Shown in pieces: positions 25,215 through 33,211 of a stretch of DNA of 64,000 bases (positions are counted from its first letter, which is position 1; the number at the start of each line of letters is the position of its first letter). Under the pieces are notes generated by a model. It was not told the DNA's origin. It searched no databases and was given only the letters and a program-made list of their open reading frames with translations. The DNA is from Actinomadura mexicana (GTDB lineage: Bacteria; Actinomycetota; Actinomycetes; Streptosporangiales; Streptosporangiaceae). The translations under genes and the position numbers were made by a program. Where the stretch lies: contig NZ_FZNP01000021.1 of NCBI RefSeq assembly GCF_900188105.1, forward strand, positions 1 to 64,000, written 5' to 3'.

Positions 25215-26226
25215 GGACCCGATCCTGCGGGTGGAGGGGCTCGTCAAGCACTACCCCGTGACCCGCGGCGTCGTGGTCAAGCGCGCGGTCGGGCAGATCA
25301 AGGCCGTGGACGGGGTGGACCTGGAGCTGCGGCGCGGCGAGACGCTCGGGGTCGTCGGCGAGTCCGGGTGCGGGAAGTCGACGCTGGCCAAGCTGCTGCT
25401 CGCCGCCGAGCGCCCCACCGCCGGGACGGTCCGCTTCGACGGCCGCGACATCTTCGCGCTGCCGAAGCCGGAGCTGCGGGCGCTGCGCCGCCGCGTGCAG
25501 ATGGTGATGCAGGACCCCTACTCCTCGCTCAACCCGCGGATGACGGTCGGCGACATCGTGGGGGAGCCGTTCGCCGTCCACCCCGAGGTCGCGCCGAAGG
25601 GCGAGCGGCGCGGGCGCGTGCAGGAGCTGCTGGAGCTCGTCGGCCTCGACCCCGCGCACGTCAACCGGTACCCGCACCAGTTCTCCGGCGGGCAGCGCCA
25701 GCGCGTCGGCATCGCCCGCGCGCTGGCGCTGCGGCCCGACGTCGTCGTGTGCGACGAGCCGGTGTCGGCGCTGGACGTGTCCGTCCAGGCACAGGTGATG
25801 AACCTGCTCGCCGAGCTGCAGCGCGAGCTCGGCCTGGCGTACGTGTTCATCGCGCACGACCTGGCCGCCGTCCGCCACATCTCCGACCGGATCGCCGTGA
25901 TGTACCTGGGCAAGGTCGTCGAGACCGGCGACGAGGCCCAGATCTACGAGCACCCCACCCACCCTTACACGCAGGCGCTGCTGTCGGCCGTCCCGGTGCC
26001 CGACCCGGACGCGCCCGGCTGGGCGGAGCAGATCCGGCTGGAGGGCGAGCCGCCGTCGCCGCTGGACCCCCCGTCCGGCTGCCGGTTCCGCACCCGCTGC
26101 TGGAAGGCGCGCGACGTCTGCGCGGAGCAGGTGCCCGCCCTGGAGGAGCGGGACGGCTCGGCCCACCCCAGTGCCTGCCACTTCGCGGCGGAGGCCGCCC
26201 TGACGGACCTGACGGAGCAGAGCTGA
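25198..26226 (+). CDS. peptide ABC transporter ATPase (DppF type)
   Basis: A 342-residue ATPase, the second nucleotide-binding subunit of the importer. Walker A is GESGCGKST, the Q-loop MVMQDPYSSLNPRM, the signature FSGGQRQRV, Walker B VVCDEPVSALD, and the switch His AHDLAAVRH. The Cys-containing C-terminal motif (GCRFRTRCWKARDVC) is present. The GTG start at 25198 overlaps the end of the DppD-type gene by 17 bases, with GAGGAGG upstream, indicating tight coupling. It is the last gene of the importer operon. Confidence 0.95.
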   Translation: MPEPSEDPILRVEGLVKHYPVTRGVVVKRAVGQIKAVDGVDLELRRGETLGVVGESGCGKSTLAKLLLAAERPTAGTVRFDGRDIFALPKPELRALRRRVQMVMQDPYSSLNPRMTVGDIVGEPFAVHPEVAPKGERRGRVQELLELVGLDPAHVNRYPHQFSGGQRQRVGIARALALRPDVVVCDEPVSALDVSVQAQVMNLLAELQRELGLAYVFIAHDLAAVRHISDRIAVMYLGKVVETGDEAQIYEHPTHPYTQALLSAVPVPDPDAPGWAEQIRLEGEPPSPLDPPSGCRFRTRCWKARDVCAEQVPALEERDGSAHPSACHFAAEAALTDLTEQS

Positions 26227-26256
26227 GGCGTCGCGGGCGTCGCGGGCCGCGGTCCG

Positions 26257-26262
26257 TAGGGT
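26257..26262 (+). promoter_or_regulatory. -10 element for a leaderless start
   Basis: TAGGGT is followed by 7 bases and the ATG at 26270, a common actinomycete leaderless arrangement. It separates the following gene from the importer operon. Confidence 0.5.
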
Positions 26263-26269
26263 GGGGGCC

Positions 26270-27130
26270 ATGGCACGCAAGGGCAGACACGGCCCCCGTC
26301 CGCGAACCTACGAGATCGCCGGCGGGGAGGCCGAGCTGCTGCGCGACGCCGACCGCGACGGCGGCTGGATGCTGCTCGTCGACGGCGTCCCCCAGTCGTA
26401 CGTGAACCTGTCCGACCCCACCTACCTCGACTTCGAGTACATGCGCCTGATGGGCGACGTGGTCGACTCGCTCGGCCCGGCCGGGGAGGCGTTCGACGCG
26501 GTCCACGTCGGCGGCGCCGGGTGCACGCTGCCCCGCTACATCGCCGCGACGCGGCCGGGCTCGCGGCAGGTCGTCCTGGAACCGGACGCGGAACTGGTGC
26601 AGGTCGTCCGGGAGCAGCTGCCGGTCAAGGGCGTCCCCGGCCTGCGGATCCGGATCACCGACGGGCGCTCGGGGATCGCGGCGCTGGCGGACGAGGCCGA
26701 CGACCTGGTCGTGATGGACGCCTTCGCCGGGGCGTCGATGCCGCCGGAGCTCGCGACCCGCGAGTTCGTCCTGGAGGCCGCGCGGGTGCTGCGGCCCGGA
26801 GGGGTCTACCTCGTCAACGTCGCCGACGGCTTCCGGCTGCCGTTCGCCCGCCGGGTGACCGCGACGGTCCGGTCGGTGTTCCGGCACACGCTGCTGATGG
26901 GCGATCCGGGCGTGCTGCGGGGCCGCCGCTTCGGGAACCTGATCGTGGCCGCGTCCCGGGAGCCGCTCCCGGCGGCCGAGTTGACGCGCCGCGCCGCGGG
27001 CGGTGCCGTGCGCGCCCGCCTGCTGGAGGGCGGCGACCTCGCGGCGTTCTGCGCCGGCGCCGCGCCGCTGCGCGACGGCGAGGAGATCGTCGCGCCCGTC
27101 CCGCCGCCGCAGGTGTTCGGGAAGTCCTGA
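26270..27130 (+). CDS. spermidine synthase-like methyltransferase-fold protein
   Basis: A 286-residue protein with the spermidine synthase Rossmann fold: SYVNLSDPTYLDFEYMRLM (substrate gate region), VHVGGAGCTLPRY (the dcSAM-binding Gly loop), VVLEPDAELVQVV (motif II acidic residue), and VVMDAFAGASMPPEL (catalytic-side Asp). It lacks the N-terminal tetramer domain of true SpeE, and actinobacteria carry many such stand-alone paralogues whose activity is untested, so polyamine synthesis is not assured. The ATG at 26270 is preferred from the -10 spacing; GTG 26261 would overlap the -10. Confidence 0.85.
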   Translation: MARKGRHGPRPRTYEIAGGEAELLRDADRDGGWMLLVDGVPQSYVNLSDPTYLDFEYMRLMGDVVDSLGPAGEAFDAVHVGGAGCTLPRYIAATRPGSRQVVLEPDAELVQVVREQLPVKGVPGLRIRITDGRSGIAALADEADDLVVMDAFAGASMPPELATREFVLEAARVLRPGGVYLVNVADGFRLPFARRVTATVRSVFRHTLLMGDPGVLRGRRFGNLIVAASREPLPAAELTRRAAGGAVRARLLEGGDLAAFCAGAAPLRDGEEIVAPVPPPQVFGKS

Positions 27131-27174
27131 CCGAGGGCGGCGCGGCCGCCCGCATCCGACGACAGGGAGCACCC

Positions 27175-27948
27175 ATGATCCTCGTGACCGGGGCGAGCGG
27201 CACGCTCGGCCGGCCCCTCACCCGCCTGCTGGCCGAGGCCGGCGCGGACGTGCGCGCGCTCAGCCGCCGCGCCAGGGAACCGGAGGCCGGAGTGACCTGG
27301 TGCAAGGGCGATCTGGTCACCGGCGAAGGGGTCGAGGACGCCCTCGCCGGGGTCGAGACGATCGTGCACTGCGCCAGCGACCCGCTCCACGCCAAGCGGG
27401 ACCTGCCCGCCGCGCGGACGCTGATCGAGGCCGCGCGCCGGCAGGGCGCACCGCACCTGGTCTATATCTCCATCGTCGGCGTCGACAAGATCCCTTACAG
27501 GTATTACCGGATCAAGTACGCGGTGGAGCGTGCGATCGAGGATTCGGGCCTGCCGTACACGATCCAGCGGGCCACGCAGTTCCACACCCTGCCGGACGCG
27601 GTCTTCAGGGCGCTCACCAAAGTGCCCGGCCTGATGCTGCTGCCGAGAGGGCTTCGCGACCAGCCCGTCGACGTCGGCGAGGTCGCCGGGCGGCTCGCCG
27701 AACTTGCCCTGGCCGCCGGGCCCGCGCGGCGGGTCGAGGACATGGGCGGTCCGGAGGTGCTCACGGTCGAGGAGATGATGCGGGACTACCTGGAGGCGCG
27801 GGGGTTGCGCCGTCCCGTCCGGGTGCCGGTGCCGCTCCCCGGACGCGCCGCGCGGGGCTTCCGCGAAGGCCGTCACCTGGCTCCGGACGGCGCCGTGGGG
27901 AAGCGGACCTGGCGTCAGTTCCTGGCCGAGACCCATACGCATCGGTAA
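27175..27948 (+). CDS. NmrA-like NAD(P)-binding atypical SDR
   Basis: A 257-residue Rossmann protein. It has the N-terminal dinucleotide motif TGASGTLG, the ALSRR segment that often prefers NADP, and the IVHCAS strand. There is a YxxxK-like YYRIKYAVE segment (about 109), although the classical SDR catalytic Ser-Tyr-Lys triad is not fully clear. Such proteins act as quinone or flavin reductases or as redox-sensing regulators. CAGGGAG lies 6-7 bases before ATG 27175. It may be co-transcribed with the spermidine-synthase-like gene 44 bases upstream. Confidence 0.85.
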   Translation: MILVTGASGTLGRPLTRLLAEAGADVRALSRRAREPEAGVTWCKGDLVTGEGVEDALAGVETIVHCASDPLHAKRDLPAARTLIEAARRQGAPHLVYISIVGVDKIPYRYYRIKYAVERAIEDSGLPYTIQRATQFHTLPDAVFRALTKVPGLMLLPRGLRDQPVDVGEVAGRLAELALAAGPARRVEDMGGPEVLTVEEMMRDYLEARGLRRPVRVPVPLPGRAARGFREGRHLAPDGAVGKRTWRQFLAETHTHR

Positions 27949-27996
27949 GGGACGGATTCCCCGCGCGTATCGGTCTCATCGGGCTCCGCCATGTCC

Positions 27997-28002
27997 CATA
28001 AT
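27997..28002 (+). promoter_or_regulatory. -10 element for a leaderless start
   Basis: CATAAT, one base from the consensus, ends 6 bases before the ATG at 28009. This supports 28009 over the in-frame ATG at 27991, which lies upstream of the -10. Confidence 0.55.
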
Positions 28003-28008
28003 CGAGCG

Positions 28009-30009
28009 ATGGAGTCGTCCACCCGAATTCTCATTCTCGGCATGGATTCGTCGGGGAGAATTCTCCAGTTCGACCGCAACGCCGCTGCGGTTCTGTGCCC
28101 GAATGGGGGCGCCCTGCTGGGCGCCCGGTTGGACGAGGTGATCCCTGGCGCGCACAGGCCGCTGCTGGAGGCGCTGAGGGCCGGGCGGGAGCGCACCGCC
28201 ATGCTCGCCGTGGAGAGCCCGGTCGGCGGCATGCTGGACGCGGTCGTGACCGTCCACCCGATGACCGGCGGCGTGCCCGAGATCGCGGCGCTGGCCGTGG
28301 TGAAGGTGCCGGTGCCGCTCGCGGACCGGTTCGTCGACCCGGCCGTCATCCGCCGCGCCCTGCTGGACGACGCGCTCCCGCGGATCGGCTCCACGCTCGA
28401 CCTGGAATTGCTGGCGCGCGGACTGATGGACGTGCTCGTCCCGCACTTCTGCAATTCCGGCGCGCTGATGCTGCTGGAGAGCCACATCGACGCGGACGAG
28501 GGCCCGCAGGGCCCCGACGGCCCGCAGTTGCGCCGGATGGCGATCGGGTTCGACGACCAGGACCCGGCCTGGGACGCGACGTTCCCGACCGGGGAGTCCC
28601 TCGTCTACCCGGAGGGGACGCCGCACGCGCTGTGCCTGGAGTCCGGGGAGCCGGTACTGCGGGCGCTCGGCGGGGAGGGCGCGGCGAAACTCGCCTCCTC
28701 GTGGCGCCGCCCGCCGGTCGCCGAACTGCTCAAGGGCGCGTCGATGCTGCTGCTGCCGATCACCTCGGCAGCGGGCGTCCTCGGCTTCTTCATCTGCACG
28801 CGCAACGTCGCGCACCGCCCCTTCGACGCCTACGACGTCGAGATCGGGATGGAGTTTGCCAGCCGGGCGGCCATCTTCGTCGAGAGCGCCCGGCAGTACT
28901 CGCGGGAGCGGGCGACCGCGCTGACCCTGCAGCGCAGCCTCCTGCCGACCGGGCTGTCGGCGCCGTCGCCGGTGGAGGTGCACCACCGGTACCTGCCGGG
29001 CAGCCGGCTCATCGAGGTCGGCGGCGACTGGTACGAGTCGATCGCGCTGCCGGGGGCGCGGGTCGCGCTGGTGGTCGGGGACGTGGCCGGGCACGGCGTG
29101 AAGGCCGCCGTCACGATGGGGCGGCTCCGCACCGCCATCCACACCCTCGCCGGGCTGGAACTGCCGCCCGCCGAGGCGCTGGAGCGCCTCGACTCCCTGA
29201 TGCGGACGCTCGGCGAGCGCGAACCCCACTTCGCCACCTGCGCGTACGTCGTCTACGACGCGGTCAGCGGCCGGTGCGAGGTGGCCAGCGCCGGGCACCT
29301 GCCGCCGCTGCTGGTCCCGCCCGGCACGGCCTCGGAGTACCTGCCGGTGCCGCCCGCGCCGCCGCTCGGCGTCGGCGGCCAGGGCCCCATCGTCAGCCGC
29401 GAGTTCACCGTCGAGGACGGGACGCTGCTGTTCCTGTACACCGACGGCCTGGTGGAGAACCGGGCCCGTGACATCGACGACGGCCTGGCCCGGCTGCGCG
29501 CCACCTTCGGGCCCGGCGCAGCCGCCCGCCCCCTGGAGGACCTGTGCCAGGCGGCCCTCGACGGCGTCTACGACGACCAGCACCGCGACGACATCGCCAT
29601 GCTCGTGGCTCGGCTGGCGCGGATCCCGGCCGACCGGCACGCCTCCTGGGACCTGCCCGCCGAGCCGGCCGCCGTGCGCCGGGCGCGCGGCCTCATCCGC
29701 GACCGGCTCGCCCACTGGGGCCTGGAGGAGATGGCCCACACCACCACCCTGCTGGCGTCCGAGCTGGTCACCAACGCCATCCGGCACGCGGGCGGCCGCA
29801 TCGGGCTGCGGCTGGTGCGGGAGGGCGGGCTGGTCTGCGAGGTGTTCGACTCCTCCGACGGGCGCCCCCGGATCCGCCACCACGACGACGAGGAAGAGGC
29901 GAGCGAGTCGGGCCGGGGCCTGCACGTCGTGGGGCGGCTGGCGCAGCGTTGGGGCGTGCGCCGCACCAAGGACGGCAAGGTGGTGTGGTGCGAGCAGCCG
30001 CTTCCCTGA
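28009..30009 (+). CDS. PAS-GAF-PP2C(SpoIIE)-ATPase multidomain phosphatase
   Basis: A 666-residue cytoplasmic signalling protein. It has a PAS-like sensor (about 1-105, GRILQFDRNAAAVL), a GAF domain (about 120-300), a SpoIIE/PP2C Ser/Thr phosphatase domain (about 310-525), and a C-terminal HATPase_c anti-sigma-type kinase (about 545-660). In the phosphatase, metal-binding Asp residues are visible in GGDWYES, VGDVAGHG and LYTDGLVE; in the kinase the N-box is ELVTNAIRHA. Phosphatase plus kinase in one chain can reset anti-sigma-factor antagonists in response to a ligand. No partner antagonist or sigma factor gene is adjacent. It converges on the 30017 gene. Confidence 0.93.
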   Translation: MESSTRILILGMDSSGRILQFDRNAAAVLCPNGGALLGARLDEVIPGAHRPLLEALRAGRERTAMLAVESPVGGMLDAVVTVHPMTGGVPEIAALAVVKVPVPLADRFVDPAVIRRALLDDALPRIGSTLDLELLARGLMDVLVPHFCNSGALMLLESHIDADEGPQGPDGPQLRRMAIGFDDQDPAWDATFPTGESLVYPEGTPHALCLESGEPVLRALGGEGAAKLASSWRRPPVAELLKGASMLLLPITSAAGVLGFFICTRNVAHRPFDAYDVEIGMEFASRAAIFVESARQYSRERATALTLQRSLLPTGLSAPSPVEVHHRYLPGSRLIEVGGDWYESIALPGARVALVVGDVAGHGVKAAVTMGRLRTAIHTLAGLELPPAEALERLDSLMRTLGEREPHFATCAYVVYDAVSGRCEVASAGHLPPLLVPPGTASEYLPVPPAPPLGVGGQGPIVSREFTVEDGTLLFLYTDGLVENRARDIDDGLARLRATFGPGAAARPLEDLCQAALDGVYDDQHRDDIAMLVARLARIPADRHASWDLPAEPAAVRRARGLIRDRLAHWGLEEMAHTTTLLASELVTNAIRHAGGRIGLRLVREGGLVCEVFDSSDGRPRIRHHDDEEEASESGRGLHVVGRLAQRWGVRRTKDGKVVWCEQPLP

Positions 30010-30016
30010 AGGGCCG

Positions 30017-31156
30017 CTAGCGCAGCACCGAGATGTGGACGTGGTCGTAGTGGTTCTGGGTGATGCTTCCCCGGTCCTCCATCGGCCGCCAGCCGCCGCC
30101 GCGCACGTTCCAGATGCGCTGCCTCCAGATGACGTAGGAGATCCCGAGCCGCCGCGCGTTCGCGACGGCGTACCGGGCGACCTCGTCGCCGTGCCGCTGG
30201 GCACCGGCGCTCGGCGTCCGGCCGCCGGTGCTCTCCATGAAGTCGCAGGCGCGGCCGTCGCCGTGGTCCTGCGGGTCGCCGGTGGAGCGGTGGCAGCCGA
30301 TCACGGGGAAGGGGCCGAACATCCCGGCGATCTCCAGCAGGACGGTCCGCATCGCGGGTGTCATCGCGTTGCCGGTGATGGGGGAGCGGTCGCCGGACGC
30401 CCCGTCCGGCCGCCCGGTCACCCGCGGGGCGTTCTTGCGCCGCGTGCCGCCGGTGCTCTTCGGCGCCGATAGCGTCGCCACTCTCGTGCCGCGCGGGAGA
30501 ATCCTTCTCAGGTGTTTCACCAGCGCCGCGGTGTCGGCCTTCGGAGCGCTGATGACGAGGCCGTTCCCGGCCGGCAGCCCCAGCGCGCGGGCCTGCCCGC
30601 GGGACACGACGGCGTCGACGGCGCCGATGCCCATCGAGGCGTAGGCGCCGACGCGGACCCGCGCCGGATTCGCGCTGCGGCCCGCCGGGACCACCGCTCC
30701 GAGCGGCAGCGCCCCGTCGCGGCCCTGCTCGAACGACACCGCCAGGCCGCCGGACGCGACGGTCTGCCACAGCTGGTCCGAACCGGCGGTGGGCTCGGGC
30801 GCGAACGCGCGGAACCCCGAGGGGTCGACCCCGAGCAGGCCCATGCGCCGGCCGCCGACCCTGGCCTGCGCGGCGTCCACGACCGTGACCCCGGCGACGC
30901 CCTTGAGCCGCTTCGCCCGCTCGACGGCCCGGGGCGGCAGCGAGGACGTTCCCGCGACCAGCAGGTTCGGGGTGTAGCGGCGGGTCAGCGGCGCGACGGT
31001 CGGCGTCCGCGGTGCGTCGGCGACCGACACGAGGTTCCCCGTCCGGCGGGGCTCGCGGCCCGTCCGGTCCCGCGCGAGCACGGTGACGTCGGCCGCGAGG
31101 GTGAGGACGATCCCGGCCGCGATGACCGCGGAGAGTGCCCTGCCGCTGCGTCGCAT
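30017..31156 (-). CDS. secreted protein with VanY/ARB_07466-like C-terminal domain
   Basis: A 379-residue exported protein with an N-terminal membrane anchor or signal (RALSAVIAAGIVLTLAAD). The middle (about 70-230) resembles an extracellular substrate-recognition or permease-like FtsX/MacB-type segment without a motif I can name. The last 125 residues match the ARB_07466-like domain of actinobacterial secreted proteins: MRTVLLEIAGMFG, then HRSTGDPQDHGDGRACDFM with a His-x-Asp metal-like site, and NHYDHVHISV at the end. That pattern recalls M15-type peptidases, so cell-wall activity is plausible but unproven. GGAGG lies 8 bases before ATG 31156. The DUF4253 gene lies 29 bases upstream on the same strand. 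Confidence 0.75.
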   Translation of the reverse strand: MRRSGRALSAVIAAGIVLTLAADVTVLARDRTGREPRRTGNLVSVADAPRTPTVAPLTRRYTPNLLVAGTSSLPPRAVERAKRLKGVAGVTVVDAAQARVGGRRMGLLGVDPSGFRAFAPEPTAGSDQLWQTVASGGLAVSFEQGRDGALPLGAVVPAGRSANPARVRVGAYASMGIGAVDAVVSRGQARALGLPAGNGLVISAPKADTAALVKHLRRILPRGTRVATLSAPKSTGGTRRKNAPRVTGRPDGASGDRSPITGNAMTPAMRTVLLEIAGMFGPFPVIGCHRSTGDPQDHGDGRACDFMESTGGRTPSAGAQRHGDEVARYAVANARRLGISYVIWRQRIWNVRGGGWRPMEDRGSITQNHYDHVHISVLR

Positions 31157-31185
31157 CCGTGCCCGCCTCCCGTCTCCGTCGCCGG

Positions 31186-32025
31186 TCAGTCCCACCAGAA
31201 CGACCAGTTGGTCTTGCCGCGGATCTCCTCGGCGTACCCGGCGAGGGTGCCGGGCCCCTGGAACAGGATGTCGGGGCAGAACGCCCAGTGCTCGGCGGCG
31301 ACGTGCACGGCGTGCCGGGTGCTCACGGGCGGCGCGGCGACGCTGAGCTCCAGGGTGTTGAAGCCGAGCGCGACGACGCGGGCGCCGAAGCGCTCCTCCC
31401 AGCTGCGCAGGACGGCCGCGAGCGGCGCCGTCCACTCGTTGTGGTTCAGCGCGCCCTGCCATCCGACGGCGGCGAGCGCGTCGGCGCCGCGGTCCACCGC
31501 GACCAGGCCGAGCGACAGGCCGCGCGCGGCCAGGGCGCGTGCGTGCCGGTCGGCCATGGCGCCGGGGTCGTCGAGCGGGACGCCGGCGGGCGCGGGGCCG
31601 GGGCAGTGCCGCCCGTAGGGGGCGAGGTCGTCCTGGTCGCCGTCGGCGGCCTGCTCGGCCCAGTCCGCCCACACCTCGTACATGAACGCGTGGGGGTGGT
31701 AGTTGCCGATCTCGGCGACCGGTTCGGGGGCGATCTGGCCGGCCGCCCACGGCTGGTCGGACTCGTCCATGAGCAGCGGCCACAGCCCCGACCGGGCGTG
31801 CTCGGCGCGGAGCCGGGCCCACAGCTCGCCGCCGGCGGGCTCGTCGCTCAGCCAGAACGCGGGCCGCAGGAGGAGCTGCCGTTGCGGGTACCCGGGGTCC
31901 GGCCAGACCAGATCCCCGTCGGGCAGCGGAACCGACAGCGTCCGGACGGGCGCGCCGTCCCCGGCGCCGCCGTCGAACAGCTGCGGCAGGTCGCCCGGCA
32001 GGTGCCGGACCTCCACATCATCCAT
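31186..32025 (-). CDS. DUF4253 domain protein
   Basis: A 279-residue soluble protein. The C-terminal 110 residues are the DUF4253 domain: ALNHNEWTAPLAAVLRSWEERFGARVV and then FNTLELSVAAPP and HVAAEHWAFCPD (quoted in parts). It is common in actinobacteria, sometimes near toxin or immunity loci, and of unknown function. The ATG at 32025 is chosen because the encoded protein then begins where relatives do; the upstream open frame is shadow. It could be co-transcribed with the secreted-protein gene downstream. Confidence 0.88.
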   Translation of the reverse strand: MDDVEVRHLPGDLPQLFDGGAGDGAPVRTLSVPLPDGDLVWPDPGYPQRQLLLRPAFWLSDEPAGGELWARLRAEHARSGLWPLLMDESDQPWAAGQIAPEPVAEIGNYHPHAFMYEVWADWAEQAADGDQDDLAPYGRHCPGPAPAGVPLDDPGAMADRHARALAARGLSLGLVAVDRGADALAAVGWQGALNHNEWTAPLAAVLRSWEERFGARVVALGFNTLELSVAAPPVSTRHAVHVAAEHWAFCPDILFQGPGTLAGYAEEIRGKTNWSFWWD

Positions 32026-32289
32026 TTCACGCCGTTCCGGTACAGAGCATGCCAGTGGCGATCGTAACGGCGGTCGGGGCCGCCCGGGGGACGAGCCGTG
32101 CGGTTCGGTCGTCCGGCCGGACGGCCCCGTCGGGCTCAGGGCTCGCGGCGGCCGCGGAGCCGCAGGTCGATCAGTGAGGATGAGCCCCGTGATCGCGGCG
32201 ACCACCAGCGGGCCGTCGAAAATGCTGGAGCCCGATCTCCTGCGAGCGGCCCGCCTGGAAGGCGTCCGGGAGGGCCACCCCGGCCCCGC

Positions 32290-32463
32290 GAATCCGCCCG
32301 CCTCACGATGACCGTGCGGGATGATGGCAAGGGCGGACCCGGACCGGGGCAGTGGCCTGGCGGGCATCCGCCGCCGGGTGGCGGCGCCCGACGGGACGAC
32401 CCGCCTCGACAGCCCCGACAGGGAAGGGATGACGCTTCAGGTGGAGTTGCCGGGCGGATCGTG
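32290..32463 (+). pseudogene. remnant of a sensor histidine kinase (C-terminal ATPase end)
   Basis: The last about 55 codons of a NarL-partner histidine kinase are recognisable across two frames. TMTVRDDGKGG (the G1-box DDGxGG) is in frame with 32309. A +1 shift near 32335 then gives GSGLAGIRRRVAAPDGTTRLDS and MTLQVELPGGS before a TGA at 32461-32463. The rest of the kinase (sensor, DHp helix, N-box) is missing. It directly abuts the remnant response regulator, as in an intact operon. Confidence 0.75.
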
Positions 32464-32771
32464 ATCGCGGAGGACGGCGTCCCGCTCCGCGAGGGCCTCG
32501 CCATGCTGCTGGACGCGGGCGGCTGCCGGGCCCGCCGGTGCTGGTCCTGTCGCAGGACGTCGAGCAGATCTACGCCGCCGAGCTGCTCGCCGGGGGCGCC
32601 GGGGGCGTCGGCTACCTGCCCGAGGACCGGGTCGGCCGCGTCGACGAGTTCGTCGTCACCGAGCGGTCGGTGAGCGAGCACATCGGCGCCGTGTCCGTCG
32701 AGCTCGAACTCCCGCCCACCGCCAGCGGGCACCGCCGGGTGCTCGCCGTCCTGGCCCACCCGAACTCGTGA
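32461..32771 (+). pseudogene. decayed NarL/LuxR-type response regulator
   Basis: Three blocks of a response regulator survive in order. VIAEDGVPLREGLAMLLDAGG (32461 onward) is the receiver N-terminus with its acidic pocket. After a frameshift and loss of about 50 codons, PVLVLSQDVEQIYAAELL followed by GGAGGVGYL is the receiver C-terminus. After loss of about 65 codons, VTERSVSEHIGAV and LPPTASGHRRVLAVLA form the end of the LuxR DNA-binding domain. The phospho-acceptor Asp region and most of the helix-turn-helix are gone. The TGA at 32769-32771 overlaps the NUDIX start. Confidence 0.85.
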
Positions 32772-33211
32772 GGGTCCGCCGGGCCGCCCGCGCCCTCCTG
32801 CTGGACGGCGACGCACTCGTCCTGCTGCGCCGCACCGTGCCCGGCCGTTCCGTCTACTGGACCACCCCGGGCGGCGAGATCGAGCCCACCGACGCCTCCT
32901 GGGAGGCCGCGCTGCGCCGGGAGCTGGACGAGGAGCTCGGCGCGACCGCCGGGCCCGTCCGGCAGGTCTTCGCGTGCGGCGAGCAGAGCCCCGACCTGTA
33001 CCGCCTCAACACCTTCTACGTCTGCCGCCTGGTGACGATGGACCTCTCGCGCCGGCACGGTCCCGAGTTCGACGACCCCGCCAAGGGACGCTACGACGTG
33101 GACCTCGTCCCGTGCACGCCCGCCGGCCTGGAGCCCCTGGACCTCGTCCCCGAGATGCTCGCCGCCTACCTGCGCGATCACGCCGGCGACCTCCCCGGGC
33201 TCGTTCCCTAG
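32768..33211 (+). CDS. NUDIX hydrolase
   Basis: A 147-residue NUDIX-fold pyrophosphohydrolase. The Nudix box is present as GGEIEPTDASWEAALRRE followed by LDEELG, with a slightly longer spacing before the RE-x-x-EE core than the textbook motif, as in other actinobacterial members. These enzymes remove pyrophosphate-linked groups from damaged nucleotides, nucleotide sugars or dinucleotides; the substrate is unknown. GTG 32768 overlaps the stop of the decayed response regulator (GTGA), which suggests it was once the last gene of that operon and now depends on what promoter remains. Its TAG stop shares CTAG with the convergent MocR-like gene. Confidence 0.88.
   Translation: MRVRRAARALLLDGDALVLLRRTVPGRSVYWTTPGGEIEPTDASWEAALRRELDEELGATAGPVRQVFACGEQSPDLYRLNTFYVCRLVTMDLSRRHGPEFDDPAKGRYDVDLVPCTPAGLEPLDLVPEMLAAYLRDHAGDLPGLVP

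Noticed and set aside
32768..33211. Calling the NUDIX gene a pseudogene together with the decayed two-component genes
   Set aside because: Its frame is intact from GTG to TAG with a complete Nudix box, so only the upstream genes are broken.
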